NCBI GenBank assembly: GCA_002347095.1
Contig: DDWZ01000021.1
Location: 54,957-118,956, forward strand
Direction of reading: 5' to 3'
Origin: Desulfobulbaceae bacterium UBA2273
GTDB taxonomy: Bacteria; Desulfobacterota; Desulfobulbia; Desulfobulbales; Desulfurivibrionaceae
DNA length: 64,000 bases
The notes under the pieces are model-generated. The model was given only the letters and a program-made list of their open reading frames with translations. It did not search any database and was not told where the DNA came from. Within the stretch, counting starts at the first letter, position 1; the number at the start of each line of letters is the position of its first letter. Below, one piece after another: positions 26,395 through 36,082 of this stretch. Made by a program: the position numbers and the translations under genes.

Positions 26395-27069
26395 ATGCCC
26401 CACCATAAAAATATTGTGCTTTTTGATTTGGACGGCACCCTGGTTGACAGCCTCACCGACCTGGCGGATTCGATGAATCGCGTCCTCAACCGGCAAGGGC
26501 TTCCCCTCCATCCAATTCAGGCCTACCGTTATTTTGTCGGAGACGGAATCGCCAATCTGGTCCAGCGCGCCCTGCCGGCCGAAGCTCGGCAACCGGAGAC
26601 CATTGAGGAGTGTGTGCGGGAAATGCGGAGGGAGTACAGCGCGCACTGGGCGGACACGACCCGGCCGTATCCAGGCATTGCCGAGCTGCTCGATGCGTTG
26701 ACGAGCCGGGGGATCGAGATGGCCATCCTGTCCAACAAGCCCGACGCCTTAACCCGGAAGGTTGTCGAGACACTCCTGCCAAACTGGCGGTTTGCCGCAG
26801 TTGCGGGAGCCAGGGAGACAATCGCCCGAAAACCCGACCCGGCCGGGGCATTGCGCATCGCCAGCCTGCTGCATCATGCGCCGCAAGAGTTTCTCTATCT
26901 GGGCGACACCAACACCGACATGCAGACCGCCCGTGCTGCCGGGATGTTTGCCGTTGGCGCGCTTTGGGGTTTTCGCACCGCGGACGAACTGAAGGAAAAT
27001 GGCGCCCAGGCCTTGCTTTCCGTGCCCCTTGAGCTCTGCCCGTTGCTGGACCACTGCCCTGAATCTTAA
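26395..27069 (+). CDS. gph: HAD-family phosphoglycolate phosphatase
   Basis: This 224-residue HAD hydrolase has motif I FDLDGTLVDS (nucleophile Asp at about 10), motif II SNKPDAL, lysine motif ARKPDPAG and motif IV YLGDTNTDMQTA. A helical cap sits between motifs I and II. The sequence is of the Gph type that removes phosphate from 2-phosphoglycolate, a product of DNA repair or oxygen damage. The exact substrate is inferred from similarity. Confidence 0.85.
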   Translation: MPHHKNIVLFDLDGTLVDSLTDLADSMNRVLNRQGLPLHPIQAYRYFVGDGIANLVQRALPAEARQPETIEECVREMRREYSAHWADTTRPYPGIAELLDALTSRGIEMAILSNKPDALTRKVVETLLPNWRFAAVAGARETIARKPDPAGALRIASLLHHAPQEFLYLGDTNTDMQTARAAGMFAVGALWGFRTADELKENGAQALLSVPLELCPLLDHCPES

Positions 27070-27102
27070 AAAAAAGCCCAGGCGCACAACGCGCACAAGG
27101 GC
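27067..27102 (-). terminator. Terminator of the AP2-like gene
   Basis: On the minus strand GCCC...GGGC with an inner GCGC/GCGC pair forms an imperfect hairpin followed by T8. It starts 9 bases past the stop of the AP2-like gene and overlaps the gph stop. Confidence 0.5.
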
Positions 27103-27110
27103 AACACCCA

Positions 27111-27539
27111 CTAGGCGCTGAGCCGCTCCGCTTCCTTGGCCTTTCGTATCTCGCAGGCGATCTGGAACGCTCTTTCCTTTCCGTTTTTATTCACGGAAAC
27201 AGAGGTTTTCCCCTGCTTGCCAACACGATTTACCCAGCTCACCTCATAGCGATTCAGCTTCTCGTTAAACCGCACACCGACAACCCCGGTGGTGGTGTTG
27301 CTCACCGTGACAAGATGTTTGTCGGTCCGGACTTTCCCCAGCTTTTTCTCCATGGTGTCGCGCCAGGTAAGGGCGGCAAGCAGGCTTGAGTAACGCCCGC
27401 CGCATTTGCCATCGGAAAAAAACTTCGAATGCGTTGTCCCCTGAAAACGAACCCGCACATACCAGCCGTGGGTGCGCTTGTCTTCCTGGTCTATCCGCGC
27501 CACATCCTTGTGTTTTTCAAGCATAACCTTCTTTGCCAT
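27111..27539 (-). CDS. Free-standing AP2-like DNA-binding protein
   Basis: This 142-residue basic protein has a C-terminal ~55 residues that fit the AP2/ERF-like fold of three strands and a helix: GVVGVRFNEKLNRYEVSW, then KTSVSVNKNGKERAF and a long helix IACEIRKAKE. The N-terminal half (GWYVRVRFQGTTHSKFFSD) resembles a second, degenerate copy. In bacteria AP2 domains are mostly attached to HNH homing endonucleases; no nuclease motif is visible here. It has a GAGGTGA ribosome site and its own terminator. A DNA-binding role is inferred. Confidence 0.6.
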   Translation of the reverse strand: MAKKVMLEKHKDVARIDQEDKRTHGWYVRVRFQGTTHSKFFSDGKCGGRYSSLLAALTWRDTMEKKLGKVRTDKHLVTVSNTTTGVVGVRFNEKLNRYEVSWVNRVGKQGKTSVSVNKNGKERAFQIACEIRKAKEAERLSA

Positions 27540-28027
27540 AACTGCTCACCTCGCACAGGTTCAAAACCACTGAATACCATGCCCAATGTTTCCATCGGCA
27601 ACATGGCCCCCCCTGCGCCAATTACTGTTTTTTCACAGATGCCTTGATATTGATAAGACCAAAGAAACAACAGGATCCTTCAATAAGGCCTTTATCTATA
27701 TCCAATTAACAATTTTTTTGCAAGCCGTAGCAGGCAGATGTTTTTCACAATGGGTGGCAAGCCAGGATATTCCCCTGTAAATCCGCATCACCTCCTTGCA
27801 AACACCTTCTTCCCTGCATCACTTTTTTACAATACCGGGCATTTCAGCCGCGGACGTCTTCTCTTTCCCCCGGCAAACTGGTATATACAAACCTTTTGGT
27901 GATCTGCCGGGTGGAGCAAACACCCCCGCCGACACGCCATAATTCCTGGATTGGCTCGGGCAAAAAGCGCACTCGATGCGGGTGTGGCTCCCCTTGCCTT
28001 CCCAATAATCCAAGCACAGGCAGACCC
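27540..28027. other. Long intergenic region, AP2-like gene / mazG
   Basis: This 488-base AT-richer stretch lies between divergent genes. I see no conserved gene, RNA fold, repeat or convincing promoter. Short open frames on both strands have neither ribosome sites nor protein-like composition. Confidence 0.4.
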
Positions 28028-28837
28028 ATGACGCACACCGCGGAAAAATTTCTTGCCCTCCTCGAAATTGTCAGCCGGCTCAGGGCGCCGGATGGCTGCC
28101 CCTGGGACCAGAAGCAGACCCCCCAGACCTTCAAACAGTATCTCGTCGAGGAAACCCACGAACTCCTCGAGGCAATCAACGACGACGATCCGAGCCACAT
28201 CTGCGAGGAACTCGGGGATCTCCTGTTCCAGGTCATCTTCCTCAATAATCTGTACCAGGAAAAAAACCTCTTCACCCTTTTTGACGTCATCGACTCCATT
28301 TCCGCCAAGATGATCCGCCGCCACCCCCATGTCTTCGGCAATCAAACCGTGGAATCCGAGCAGGAGCTGCACCGGCAATGGCAGTCGATAAAGAGTCAGG
28401 AAAACGCGCGAAAAGAACAACCCAGACACACCCTGGGCTCCATTCCCAAAAGCCTGCCCGCCCTGCGCAGGGCGCAGCGGGTGGCAGACCGGGCCGCCCG
28501 GGAGGGCTTCGACTGGCCCAATCTTTCCGGCGCCGTGGGCAAGGCCGACGAGGAATTCCAGGAACTGCGGGAGGCCTTATCATCAGGGAATCGCGAACAG
28601 ATCCAGGAAGAGCTTGGCGACCTGCTCTTCGCCCTTGCGGTTGTAGCGAGAAAGGCCGATATCGACGGGGAAGAAGCCCTGCATGATGCGACAAACAAGT
28701 TCACGACCCGCTTCCTCTCCCTTGAAAAAAAGATGCTTGACCAAGGCAAGCGGTTTGCCGATCTTACCCCTGATGCGCTCCTGGATGCCTGGCAGCGGAA
28801 CAAAACAGAGCCCCAATCATCACCAGAAAACGATTGA
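28028..28837 (+). CDS. mazG: Nucleoside triphosphate pyrophosphohydrolase MazG
   Basis: This 269-residue protein has two tandem MazG domains. The first carries CPWDQKQT and the EETHELLEA...EELGDLLFQV metal-binding helices. The second carries the related DEEFQELREA and EELGDLLFAL. It hydrolyses NTPs to NMP and pyrophosphate, cleaning damaged or excess nucleotides and affecting ppGpp levels. The ATG at 28028 matches the family start. A promoter for the ribosomal protein genes overlaps its stop. Confidence 0.95.
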   Translation: MTHTAEKFLALLEIVSRLRAPDGCPWDQKQTPQTFKQYLVEETHELLEAINDDDPSHICEELGDLLFQVIFLNNLYQEKNLFTLFDVIDSISAKMIRRHPHVFGNQTVESEQELHRQWQSIKSQENARKEQPRHTLGSIPKSLPALRRAQRVADRAAREGFDWPNLSGAVGKADEEFQELREALSSGNREQIQEELGDLLFALAVVARKADIDGEEALHDATNKFTTRFLSLEKKMLDQGKRFADLTPDALLDAWQRNKTEPQSSPEND

Positions 28838-28862
28838 CAAACAAACGGTTAGTTGCTATCAA
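28834..28862 (+). promoter_or_regulatory. Sigma-70-type promoter for rpsF-rpsR
   Basis: TTGACA (28834-28839), a 17-base spacer and TATCAA (28857-28862) overlap the mazG stop and lie about 94 bases before rpsF. Confidence 0.6.
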
Positions 28863-28955
28863 TCGCGATTGTTTTTTTATTATTTTCCCACATACCTCCT
28901 TGCTCTTCGCACGAAACGCAAAAAGCAAGGGCCACATGACCACAAGGAGGAATCA

Positions 28956-29324
28956 ATGCGCAGGTACGAGACAATTGTCATTGTCAAGCCGGGGGCCGGA
29001 GAAACGGAATTCTCCACGGTTTCCGACAAGGTAACCGGAACCGTCGAAGGTTTTGGCGGATCCATCGTGAGAACCGACAGATGGGGCCTGAAAAAATTGG
29101 CTTACCCCATCAAAAAGGAAACCCAGGGCGATTTTTTGTATGTCGAATATGCCGGACTGCCTGACGGCGTCAAGGAAATGGAGCGGCTTCTCCGCATCGA
29201 CGACCGGGTTCTCAAATTCATGACGGTAAAAACCCAGGATGTCTTCATCCCGGATGCCCCCAAGCCGGAAGGGCTTGCAGAGCAGGAAACCGCTTCCGCG
29301 GACACAGACGAAGCCTCTGAATAG
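28956..29324 (+). CDS. rpsF: 30S ribosomal protein S6
   Basis: This 122-residue S6 has the usual MRRYETIVIVKP start, the RTDRWGLKKLAYPI strand pair that contacts S18, and RIDDRVLKFMTV. An acidic C-terminal tail rich in Glu, Asp and Ala extends past the fold. An AAGGAGG site precedes the ATG. rpsR, a membrane protein gene and rplI follow, the common deltaproteobacterial order. Confidence 0.98.
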   Translation: MRRYETIVIVKPGAGETEFSTVSDKVTGTVEGFGGSIVRTDRWGLKKLAYPIKKETQGDFLYVEYAGLPDGVKEMERLLRIDDRVLKFMTVKTQDVFIPDAPKPEGLAEQETASADTDEASE

Positions 29325-29385
29325 TTTTTTTGCGCCCGCCGCAATCAAACTATACATATAGCGAACCAGAAAAGAGGAAAAGAAC

Positions 29386-29628
29386 ATGGTTATCAAGAAA
29401 AAGAAGATTTTCAACCGTCGCAAGGTCTGCCGTTTCTGCACGGACAAGAGCCTTATGATTGATTACAAGGATGTCAAAACCCTTCGCAACTTTGTGACGG
29501 AACGCGGCAAGATTATCCCGCGGCGCATCTACGGCAACTGCGCCCATCACCAGCGGCAGCTCACCGAGGCAATCAAGCGCGCGCGCCAGATTGCCCTGTT
29601 GCCTTACGCCGGACAGGCTCACCTGTAG
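29386..29628 (+). CDS. rpsR: 30S ribosomal protein S18
   Basis: This 80-residue S18 has a zinc-type cysteine pair CRFC near residue 15, then the family signature [19 protein letters not shown] and [13 protein letters not shown]. It sits against S6 on the platform of the small subunit. It lies 61 bases after rpsF in the same operon. Confidence 0.98.
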   Translation: MVIKKKKIFNRRKVCRFCTDKSLMIDYKDVKTLRNFVTERGKIIPRRIYGNCAHHQRQLTEAIKRARQIALLPYAGQAHL

Positions 29629-29649
29629 TACAGGAACCAGCCAGGAATC

Positions 29650-30627
29650 GTGTTCTTCCGTGCAGGAGCAACCAGACAGACAGAAACCATCGGGGCTATC
29701 GCTGTAACAGCCCTCGTTTTCACGGTGCCGGCTGTTTTCCCCGGCCTTGAGTGGTTCCACTGCCTGATGCCTTTGCCCGCGTACTACTTCCTGAGCGTTT
29801 ACGACCGGAAACAGGGCGCGGTCATTATTGCCTGGGCCCTTGGCATTGCGGGCGGCATCACCCTGTGGGCCGGAACCATGCCGGTACTGCTTTTTTCACT
29901 GACCCTCCTGCCCGTCGGCTTCATCCTAGCCAAGGCAGACAGGGAAAATGAACCGGCATTGCGCGCCGGGATAAAGAGTGTTGTCTATCTCGTCCTTGTC
30001 TGGCTCATCTCGGGCTGGCTGGTCGGGTTGGCAACCCAGAGCAATGCCTATCTTGAACTGCGGCAAAGCGTGGACCATGGTTTCGAGGCGACTTTTGCCA
30101 TGTACCGGGATTCAGGACGCTTCCCGGCGAAAGATCTTGAAGAGATCAAGCTCTTCATTGCACAACTCAGGGAACAGGTGGCACGGCTTTTCCCGGCCTT
30201 GCTCCTCGTCTCGATCATCAGCACCGTCTGGCTGAACATCGTTGCCGGCCAACGGTTGCTGAAGAGAAGAGACCCCTCCCGGACCAATCGGGAGGATTTG
30301 AAAAACTGGCACCTCCCGGACTTTTTGGTCTGGCTTGTTATATTGACGGGCATTGCCCTTCTTATCCCGGATGAACGGCTCAACACCCTGGGCTTGAACA
30401 TGGGGCTGGTGCTTCTGGTGCTGTACCTTACGCAAGGGTTGGCGATTGTCTCGAGCATGATGCAGAAATGGTCGTTGCCGAAGGCGGTCAGGGTGATAAC
30501 ATACATCCTCCTGTTCTTGCAGGTGTACGGTATCGGTTTTGTTGCAGTGCTCGGCTTGGCTGATGTCTGGGTTGACTTCAGGAAGCCGCGGCTAAAAAAC
30601 GATGCGGACGACACCTCGGTGTCGTAA
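29650..30627 (+). CDS. DUF2232 integral membrane protein
   Basis: This 325-residue protein has about eight predicted membrane helices, including VYLVLVWLISGWLVGL, LFPALLLVSIIST and GLVLLVLYLTQGLA. It matches the DUF2232 (YybS-like) family that often lies between rpsR and rplI. A soluble loop (about 140-170) and a central WHLPDFLVWLV motif are typical. Its function is not established. The start is GTG, 21 bases after the rpsR stop. Confidence 0.8.
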   Translation: MFFRAGATRQTETIGAIAVTALVFTVPAVFPGLEWFHCLMPLPAYYFLSVYDRKQGAVIIAWALGIAGGITLWAGTMPVLLFSLTLLPVGFILAKADRENEPALRAGIKSVVYLVLVWLISGWLVGLATQSNAYLELRQSVDHGFEATFAMYRDSGRFPAKDLEEIKLFIAQLREQVARLFPALLLVSIISTVWLNIVAGQRLLKRRDPSRTNREDLKNWHLPDFLVWLVILTGIALLIPDERLNTLGLNMGLVLLVLYLTQGLAIVSSMMQKWSLPKAVRVITYILLFLQVYGIGFVAVLGLADVWVDFRKPRLKNDADDTSVS

Positions 30628-30631
30628 TTTT
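30608..30631 (+). terminator. Possible terminator at the end of the DUF2232 gene
   Basis: ACGACAC (30608-30614) pairs with GTGTCGT (30619-30625) around a CTCG tetraloop, followed by AATTTT. The stem lies within the last codons. The T-run is short, so it is probably partial or leaky before rplI. Confidence 0.4.
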
Positions 30632-30729
30632 AACAAAAGAACTACTATGAAACTGGAGACTTTTTCAGAGTCTTCATTTTTCAGAAATAATGAATCCAGG
30701 CAAAGCCAGGATTCAACCGGAGGTACACC

Positions 30730-31182
30730 ATGGAACTCATTTTAAAAGAAACCATTGACACTCTTGGCGAGGAAGGCGATGTTGTTAAGGTAAAGGACGG
30801 CTACGGCCGCAATTTCCTGATCCCTCGCCGTCTTGCCGTGCCTGCCACCAAGGCAAACCTTACCGTTCTGGAAAAGGAAAAGGCCGCCATTGTGGCACGG
30901 AAGAAAAATCAGCGGGATGAGGCGGAAGCCCTGGCCAAAAAAGTTGCCGGCGCCACTGTGGTCATTGCCCACCGTTCCGGGGATGACAACAAGCTCTACG
31001 GCTCCATCACCTCCGCCGACATTGCTGAAAAGCTCGCCGAGCTGGGTATTGCAATCGACAAGAAAAAGATCGTTCTTGACGAGCCCATCAAGAGCCTGGG
31101 CGTTACCATGGTGCCGGTAAAGATCGGCTACCAGATTTCCGCGGAAATCACCGTGGAAGTCGTTCCCCTGGCTGCGGAATAA
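30730..31182 (+). CDS. rplI: 50S ribosomal protein L9
   Basis: This 150-residue L9 has the N-terminal domain MELILKETIDTLGEEGDVVKVKDGYGRNFLIP, the long connecting helix with KEKAAIVARKKNQRDE, and the C-terminal domain with LYGSITSADIAE. The length is standard. A CGGAGG site precedes the ATG. It is the last ribosomal gene of the cluster; dnaB follows. Confidence 0.98.
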   Translation: MELILKETIDTLGEEGDVVKVKDGYGRNFLIPRRLAVPATKANLTVLEKEKAAIVARKKNQRDEAEALAKKVAGATVVIAHRSGDDNKLYGSITSADIAEKLAELGIAIDKKKIVLDEPIKSLGVTMVPVKIGYQISAEITVEVVPLAAE

Positions 31183-31276
31183 GTTCACGCCCGCCACACA
31201 GAAGGCAGACTTGGGCTCCGGCTCATATACCGGAAATCCCCTTGCTTTGTCCCTGGAATAACGCAGGATAACCGAA

Positions 31277-31297
31277 GGGGGGCGGAAATCGCCCCCC
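31277..31297 (+). repeat. GC-rich hairpin before dnaB
   Basis: GGGGGGCG (31277-31284) pairs with CGCCCCCC (31290-31297) around loop GAAAT, 23 bases before the dnaB start. There is no T-run, so it is not a classical terminator; it could tune dnaB translation or attenuate readthrough. Confidence 0.5.
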
Positions 31298-31320
31298 TCC
31301 ATTGCAGCCAACGATACTCC

Positions 31321-32688
31321 ATGGAATCCGGACCAGGCCCTTCCACCACCCACCGTCTGCCCCCGCAGAATCTTGAGGCCGAGCAATGCGTTCTCGGCTC
31401 AATCATGCTGCAACAGGGCGCCATGCCCAAAGCAGCAGAGACTCTCACCGAAGACGATTTTTACCGCGACGCCCATAAATACATCTTTTCCGCCATGATC
31501 ACCCTGTTTGACCGTGGCGAACCCCTTGACCTTATCACCATTTCCAACCTGCTGAAGGACAACAACCGGCTGGAGGCGGTGGGCGGTCCCACGTATCTTG
31601 CCACCCTCACCGATATCGTGCCGGTGGCCGCGAATATCGCCTATTACGCCAAGATCGTGCGGGAAAAAGCGATCCTCCGCAGGCTGATCCAGACCGGCAC
31701 CGAGATCGCCGGCCGCTGCTACGAAGAGCAGGACGATATCGACGGCCTGCTTGACGACGTGGAAACCACCGTCTTTGAAATCTCCCGGGCAAAGAGCGGC
31801 CAGTCCTATCATTCGCTCAAGACCGTCATCTCCGACACCTTCAAATACATCGAACAGCTCTACGAACGCAAGGAACACATCACCGGCGTTCCCACCGAAT
31901 ACCATGACTTTGACAAGATGACCGCGGGGTTGCAGCGCTCGGATCTCATCATCCTGGCCGCCCGTCCCAGCATGGGCAAAACCGCCCTGGCCGTCAACAT
32001 GGTGCAGAACGCCGCCCTGCTCCACAAGGTGCCGGTGGCGGTGTTCAGCCTGGAAATGTCCAAGGAGCAGTTGGGCATGCGCATGCTCTGCTCCATCAGC
32101 CGGGTTGACGCCCAGCGGCTACGCACCGGGTTCCTCAAAGAGCAGGATTGGCCCAAGCTCACCCGGGCGGTTGGCATGCTTTCCGAAGCCCCCATCTACA
32201 TCGACGACACCCCGGCCATCACGGTGCTGGAGATGCGGGCCAAGTGCAGGCGCCTGAAAACCGAGCACAACATCGGCATGGTGGTGGTGGACTACCTCCA
32301 GTTGATGCGGGGCAAGGCAAACACCCAGTCCCGCGAACAGGAAATCAGTGACATCTCCCGCTCGCTCAAGGCCATGGCCAAGGAGCTCAGCATTCCGGTT
32401 CTCGCCCTTTCCCAGTTGAACCGCAGCCTGGAAAACCGCCCCAACAAAAGACCGCAGCTTTCCGATCTGCGCGAATCGGGCGCCATTGAGCAGGATGCCG
32501 ACGTGATCATGTTCATCTACCGCGATGAGGTATACAACAAGGCGGAAGACAACCCGAGAAAGGGGATTGCCGAAATCATCATCGGCAAGCAGCGTAACGG
32601 CCCCACCGGCACCGTGGAGCTGGCCTTTCTCGACCGCTTCACCTCCTTTGAAAATCTTGCCCACCAAAGTTTTCCGCCAACGGAATAA
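31321..32688 (+). CDS. dnaB: Replicative DNA helicase DnaB
   Basis: This 455-residue hexameric 5'-3' helicase has an N-terminal dimerisation domain (LEAEQCVLGSIM), the RecA-like ATPase domain with Walker A ARPSMGKTALA, and VVVDYLQLM (Walker B region). SREQEISDISRSLK...LSQLNR and the DLRESGAIEQDAD motifs are also present. No intein is present. The ATG at 31321 gives the normal N-terminus; the 5' leader contains the GC hairpin. Confidence 0.97.
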   Translation: MESGPGPSTTHRLPPQNLEAEQCVLGSIMLQQGAMPKAAETLTEDDFYRDAHKYIFSAMITLFDRGEPLDLITISNLLKDNNRLEAVGGPTYLATLTDIVPVAANIAYYAKIVREKAILRRLIQTGTEIAGRCYEEQDDIDGLLDDVETTVFEISRAKSGQSYHSLKTVISDTFKYIEQLYERKEHITGVPTEYHDFDKMTAGLQRSDLIILAARPSMGKTALAVNMVQNAALLHKVPVAVFSLEMSKEQLGMRMLCSISRVDAQRLRTGFLKEQDWPKLTRAVGMLSEAPIYIDDTPAITVLEMRAKCRRLKTEHNIGMVVVDYLQLMRGKANTQSREQEISDISRSLKAMAKELSIPVLALSQLNRSLENRPNKRPQLSDLRESGAIEQDADVIMFIYRDEVYNKAEDNPRKGIAEIIIGKQRNGPTGTVELAFLDRFTSFENLAHQSFPPTE

Positions 32689-32813
32689 GAAAAGGTTGAG
32701 AGTCTGTGGTGTGCAGCCTGTGAGTAGCCGCGCCTCTTGCAACCGCCCCAAAAGTTCCCGCCCATCCCGTCGAGGGAGGGGGGATTTAATGAGAAAAAAC
32801 CGGATCAACGAAC

Positions 32814-35288
32814 ATGAAATACGATTTCAAGGCCATCGAAGAAAAATGGCGCTCCCACTGGCTTAAAAACAGCACTTATAAGGCCAGCGAAGATTCCACC
32901 CGGCCCAAGTACTATCTTCTGGAGATGTTCCCATACCCTTCGGGCCGCATCCACATGGGCCATGTGCGCAACTACACCATCGGCGACGTGGTGGCCCGCT
33001 ACAAGCGGATGAAGGGCTTCAACGTTCTGCATCCCATGGGTTGGGACGCCTTTGGCCTGCCCGCCGAGAATGCGGCGATCAAGCACGACACCCATCCGGC
33101 CAAATGGACCTATGAAAACATCGACTACATGAAAAAACAGTTGCAGCGCATGGGTTTCAGCTATGACTGGGATCGCGAACTCGCCACCTGCAACGATAAA
33201 TACTACCGCTGGGAACAGCTCCTGTTCATCAAGATGTACGAAAAGGGGCTGGTCTACCAGAAGGTGACCACGGTCAACTGGTGCGAGACCTGCCAGACCG
33301 TGCTGGCCAACGAGCAGGTCATCGACGGCGCCTGCTGGCGGTGCGACAATGCCGTGCTGCCCAGGGAGATGAACGGCTGGTTCTTCAAGATCACCGACTA
33401 TGCCGAGGAGCTGCTTGCCGGTTGCGACACGCTCACGGGCTGGCCGGAGAAGGTCCTCACCATGCAGCGCAACTGGATCGGCAAGAGCGTGGGCGCCGAG
33501 GTCAATTTCAAAATAGAAAACTCCGAAAAAACCCTCACCATCTTCACCACCCGGCCGGATACCATCTTTGGGGCGACCTTCATGTCCATCGCCCCGGAAC
33601 ACCCGTTGGCTTTGGAATTGAGCGCGGGCACCCCCCAGGAAGAGGCGGCCAAGGAGTTCGTTGCCCGGATCAAGGTCGAAAAACAGCGGCAGCGGCCGGA
33701 AGATGAGATGGAAAAGGAGGGGGTTTTCACCGGCGGTTACTGCCTCAACCCCTTCACCGGCACAAGGCTGCCGGTGTATGTGGCCAATTTCGTGCTCATG
33801 GAATACGGTACCGGCGCGGTGATGGCGGTCCCGGCCCATGACCAACGCGATTTCGAATTCGCCAAGAAATATGGCATAGAGATCAAGGTCGTCATTCAGC
33901 CCGAGGGCGAGCCCCTTGATCCGGCGACCATGAGCGAGGCGCACGACGGAGCAGGCTCCCTGGTGGCCTCCGGGGAGTTCACCGGCCTCGCCTCGGAAAA
34001 GGCCAAGGCAGCGATCACCACCGCAGCCGCGGAAAAAGGGGTCGGCTGCCAACGCACCACCTTCCGCTTGCGCGACTGGGGCATCTCCCGTCAGCGCTAC
34101 TGGGGCGCCCCCATCCCCATGCTCCACTGCGCCCACTGCGGGGTAGTGCCGGTACCGGAAAAGGATCTGCCCGTCAGCCTGCCCACGGATGTCCAGTTTG
34201 ACAAATCCGGGAAATCGCCCCTGCACACCCTGGAGAGCTTTTACCAGACCACCTGCCCTGTCTGCCAAGGCCCGGCCCGGCGCGAGACAGACACCATGGA
34301 CACCTTTGTCGAGTCCTCCTGGTATTTTGCCCGCTACGTTTCCCCCCGGTTCACCGAGGGAGTCCTGGACAAGGCAAAAGCCGACTATTGGCTGCCGGTG
34401 GATCAGTACATCGGCGGGGTGGAACACGCCATTCTCCACCTGCTCTACTCGCGCTTTTTCACCAAGGTTCTGCGCGATCTCGGCTACCTGTCCATTGACG
34501 AGCCCTTCACCAACCTGCTCACCCAGGGCATGGTCATCAAGGACGGCACCAAGATGTCCAAGTCCAAGGGCAACGTGGTGGACCCCAACGAGCTGGTGGA
34601 AAAATACGGAGCCGACACGGTCCGGTTGTTCAGCCTGTTTGCCGCCCCGCCGGAACGGGATTTGGAATGGAGCGATCAGGGGGTGGAAGGCGCGTACCGC
34701 TTTTTAAACCGGGTCTTCCGCCTGGTGGACGACAACCTCTCCGTTTTTAGCGCGCCAGCTTCCGGTCTGCCCCAAGAGATGAATGCAGCCAGCACCGCCC
34801 TGCACCGGAAAACCCATCAGACCATCCGCAAGTTCGGGGCGGATATCGAGGCAAAGTTCCACTTCAACACCGCCATCAGCGCGGTAATGGAGTTGACCAA
34901 CACCCTGTACAGCCTGGCCGCCGATGAGTCTGGCGAAACCGCTGACCCTGCGGTGATCCGCGAGGCCATTGAGGCGATGCTCGACCTGCTCTCCCCCATG
35001 GTGCCGCATCTATGTGCCGAACTCTGGGAGATGACAAAACATCCCACCCCCCTTGCCGAAGTGCTTTGGCCGGAGTACGATGACGAAGCGGTCCGGGAGG
35101 AGGCGATCACCATCGTGGTCCAGGTGAAGGGCAAGGTGCGCAGCCAGCTTCAGATTGCTCCGGGCGCCAGCGATGAAGACCTCGAAAAAATGGCCCTGGC
35201 CGATGAAAAGGTGCAGAAATTCCTGGAAGGCAAACCGGTGCGCAAGGTGATTGTCGTGCCGAACAAACTGATCAATATTGTGATTTAG
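32814..35288 (+). CDS. leuS: Leucine--tRNA ligase
   Basis: This 824-residue class I synthetase has a HIGH-type motif ([13 protein letters not shown]), a CP1 editing domain with [12 protein letters not shown] and [17 protein letters not shown], and the KMSKSKGN motif. The C-terminal anticodon and tRNA-contacting domains include [10 protein letters not shown]. All active-site signatures are intact. It charges tRNA-Leu and hydrolyses misacylated products. The start follows dnaB by 125 bases; lptE follows, the common order. Confidence 0.98.
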   Translation: MKYDFKAIEEKWRSHWLKNSTYKASEDSTRPKYYLLEMFPYPSGRIHMGHVRNYTIGDVVARYKRMKGFNVLHPMGWDAFGLPAENAAIKHDTHPAKWTYENIDYMKKQLQRMGFSYDWDRELATCNDKYYRWEQLLFIKMYEKGLVYQKVTTVNWCETCQTVLANEQVIDGACWRCDNAVLPREMNGWFFKITDYAEELLAGCDTLTGWPEKVLTMQRNWIGKSVGAEVNFKIENSEKTLTIFTTRPDTIFGATFMSIAPEHPLALELSAGTPQEEAAKEFVARIKVEKQRQRPEDEMEKEGVFTGGYCLNPFTGTRLPVYVANFVLMEYGTGAVMAVPAHDQRDFEFAKKYGIEIKVVIQPEGEPLDPATMSEAHDGAGSLVASGEFTGLASEKAKAAITTAAAEKGVGCQRTTFRLRDWGISRQRYWGAPIPMLHCAHCGVVPVPEKDLPVSLPTDVQFDKSGKSPLHTLESFYQTTCPVCQGPARRETDTMDTFVESSWYFARYVSPRFTEGVLDKAKADYWLPVDQYIGGVEHAILHLLYSRFFTKVLRDLGYLSIDEPFTNLLTQGMVIKDGTKMSKSKGNVVDPNELVEKYGADTVRLFSLFAAPPERDLEWSDQGVEGAYRFLNRVFRLVDDNLSVFSAPASGLPQEMNAASTALHRKTHQTIRKFGADIEAKFHFNTAISAVMELTNTLYSLAADESGETADPAVIREAIEAMLDLLSPMVPHLCAELWEMTKHPTPLAEVLWPEYDDEAVREEAITIVVQVKGKVRSQLQIAPGASDEDLEKMALADEKVQKFLEGKPVRKVIVVPNKLINIVI

Positions 35289-35306
35289 GGTAACTACTCA
35301 GGTGAA

Positions 35307-35364
35307 TAGGCCGAAGGTTGAAGGTTTTTAAGTTTATCAACTTCAGTCGTCAGCCTTCAGCCTA
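35307..35364. repeat. Imperfect inverted repeat between leuS and lptE
   Basis: TAGGCCGAAGGTTGA (35307-35321) pairs with TCAGCCTTCAGCCTA (35350-35364) over 15 positions with two G-U wobbles. The loop is 28 bases and no T-run follows. It may stabilise the leuS transcript or be a repeat-family remnant. Confidence 0.55.
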
Positions 35365-35413
35365 AATACCCGTTCCTTTTTAGCCTGACGCCAGACACTT
35401 ACGGGACCAGACC

Positions 35414-35959
35414 ATGAAGATTTTTACTCTGAAACACCTGAGCCTGCTCCTTATCCTGCTGATCGCTGCCGGATGCGGCTACCACAACCCCAACATGCTG
35501 CCGCCGGGACAACAGGGCAAGGTCCTCAAGCTCTATATCCCCATCTGGCCCAATCCGACCAATGAAATCAGGCTTGCCTCCGACATCAACAATGCCCTGC
35601 AGGACTGGCTCGGCCAGAGCAAGCAGTTCACCCTGGTGAACAGCTCCGGGGAAGCCGATTATGTCTTGAACGGAAAAATCAATGCGGTGAGTTATACGGG
35701 CCGGGCCTACGACTCAAAAAATGTTGCAAAGGCGCTCATTGCCACCCTGAACGTTGATTACACCGTCACCGACACCCGCACCGGCAAGCCAGCCTGGGAG
35801 GCCAAGGGCTTCTCTCTCGCGGAAAGCTATTCCCTGGAGACCGACACCCATAAAAAACAGGCCTTGGACACTCTGGTGGACAATCTGTCCGAGCAGATAT
35901 ACCTCCGCCTGTACAGCGCCATCTCCCGTAATGAGAAAAATAAGAGCCGTGGGAAATAA
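35414..35959 (+). CDS. lptE: LPS assembly lipoprotein LptE
   Basis: This 181-residue lipoprotein has a hydrophobic signal with lipobox AAGC (Cys near residue 21). An LptE-like beta-alpha-beta body follows, with the motifs LKLYIPIW, EADYVLNGKI and a C-terminal SEQIYLRLYS helix. LptE plugs the LptD barrel that inserts LPS in the outer leaflet. Sequence similarity in this family is low, but its location after leuS and the lipobox support the call. Confidence 0.82.
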   Translation: MKIFTLKHLSLLLILLIAAGCGYHNPNMLPPGQQGKVLKLYIPIWPNPTNEIRLASDINNALQDWLGQSKQFTLVNSSGEADYVLNGKINAVSYTGRAYDSKNVAKALIATLNVDYTVTDTRTGKPAWEAKGFSLAESYSLETDTHKKQALDTLVDNLSEQIYLRLYSAISRNEKNKSRGK

Positions 35960-36082
35960 CAGCCATCCGTTCCCTGCTAAATATGATTGGCATTATCCCG
36001 CAGGGAAAGGTATATAGCAACGTTTCCTGATCATTCTTGCCCAACAATCACATCACCACCGAACCAGAAACTGGAGGTCCCC

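Noticed and set aside
27540..28027. Small RNA or hidden gene in the long gap before mazG
   Set aside because: No stable fold, terminator or convincing promoter was seen; left as unassigned intergenic sequence.
32805..34439. 544-codon open frame antisense to leuS
   Set aside because: Shadow frame; leuS motifs are all intact on the other strand.
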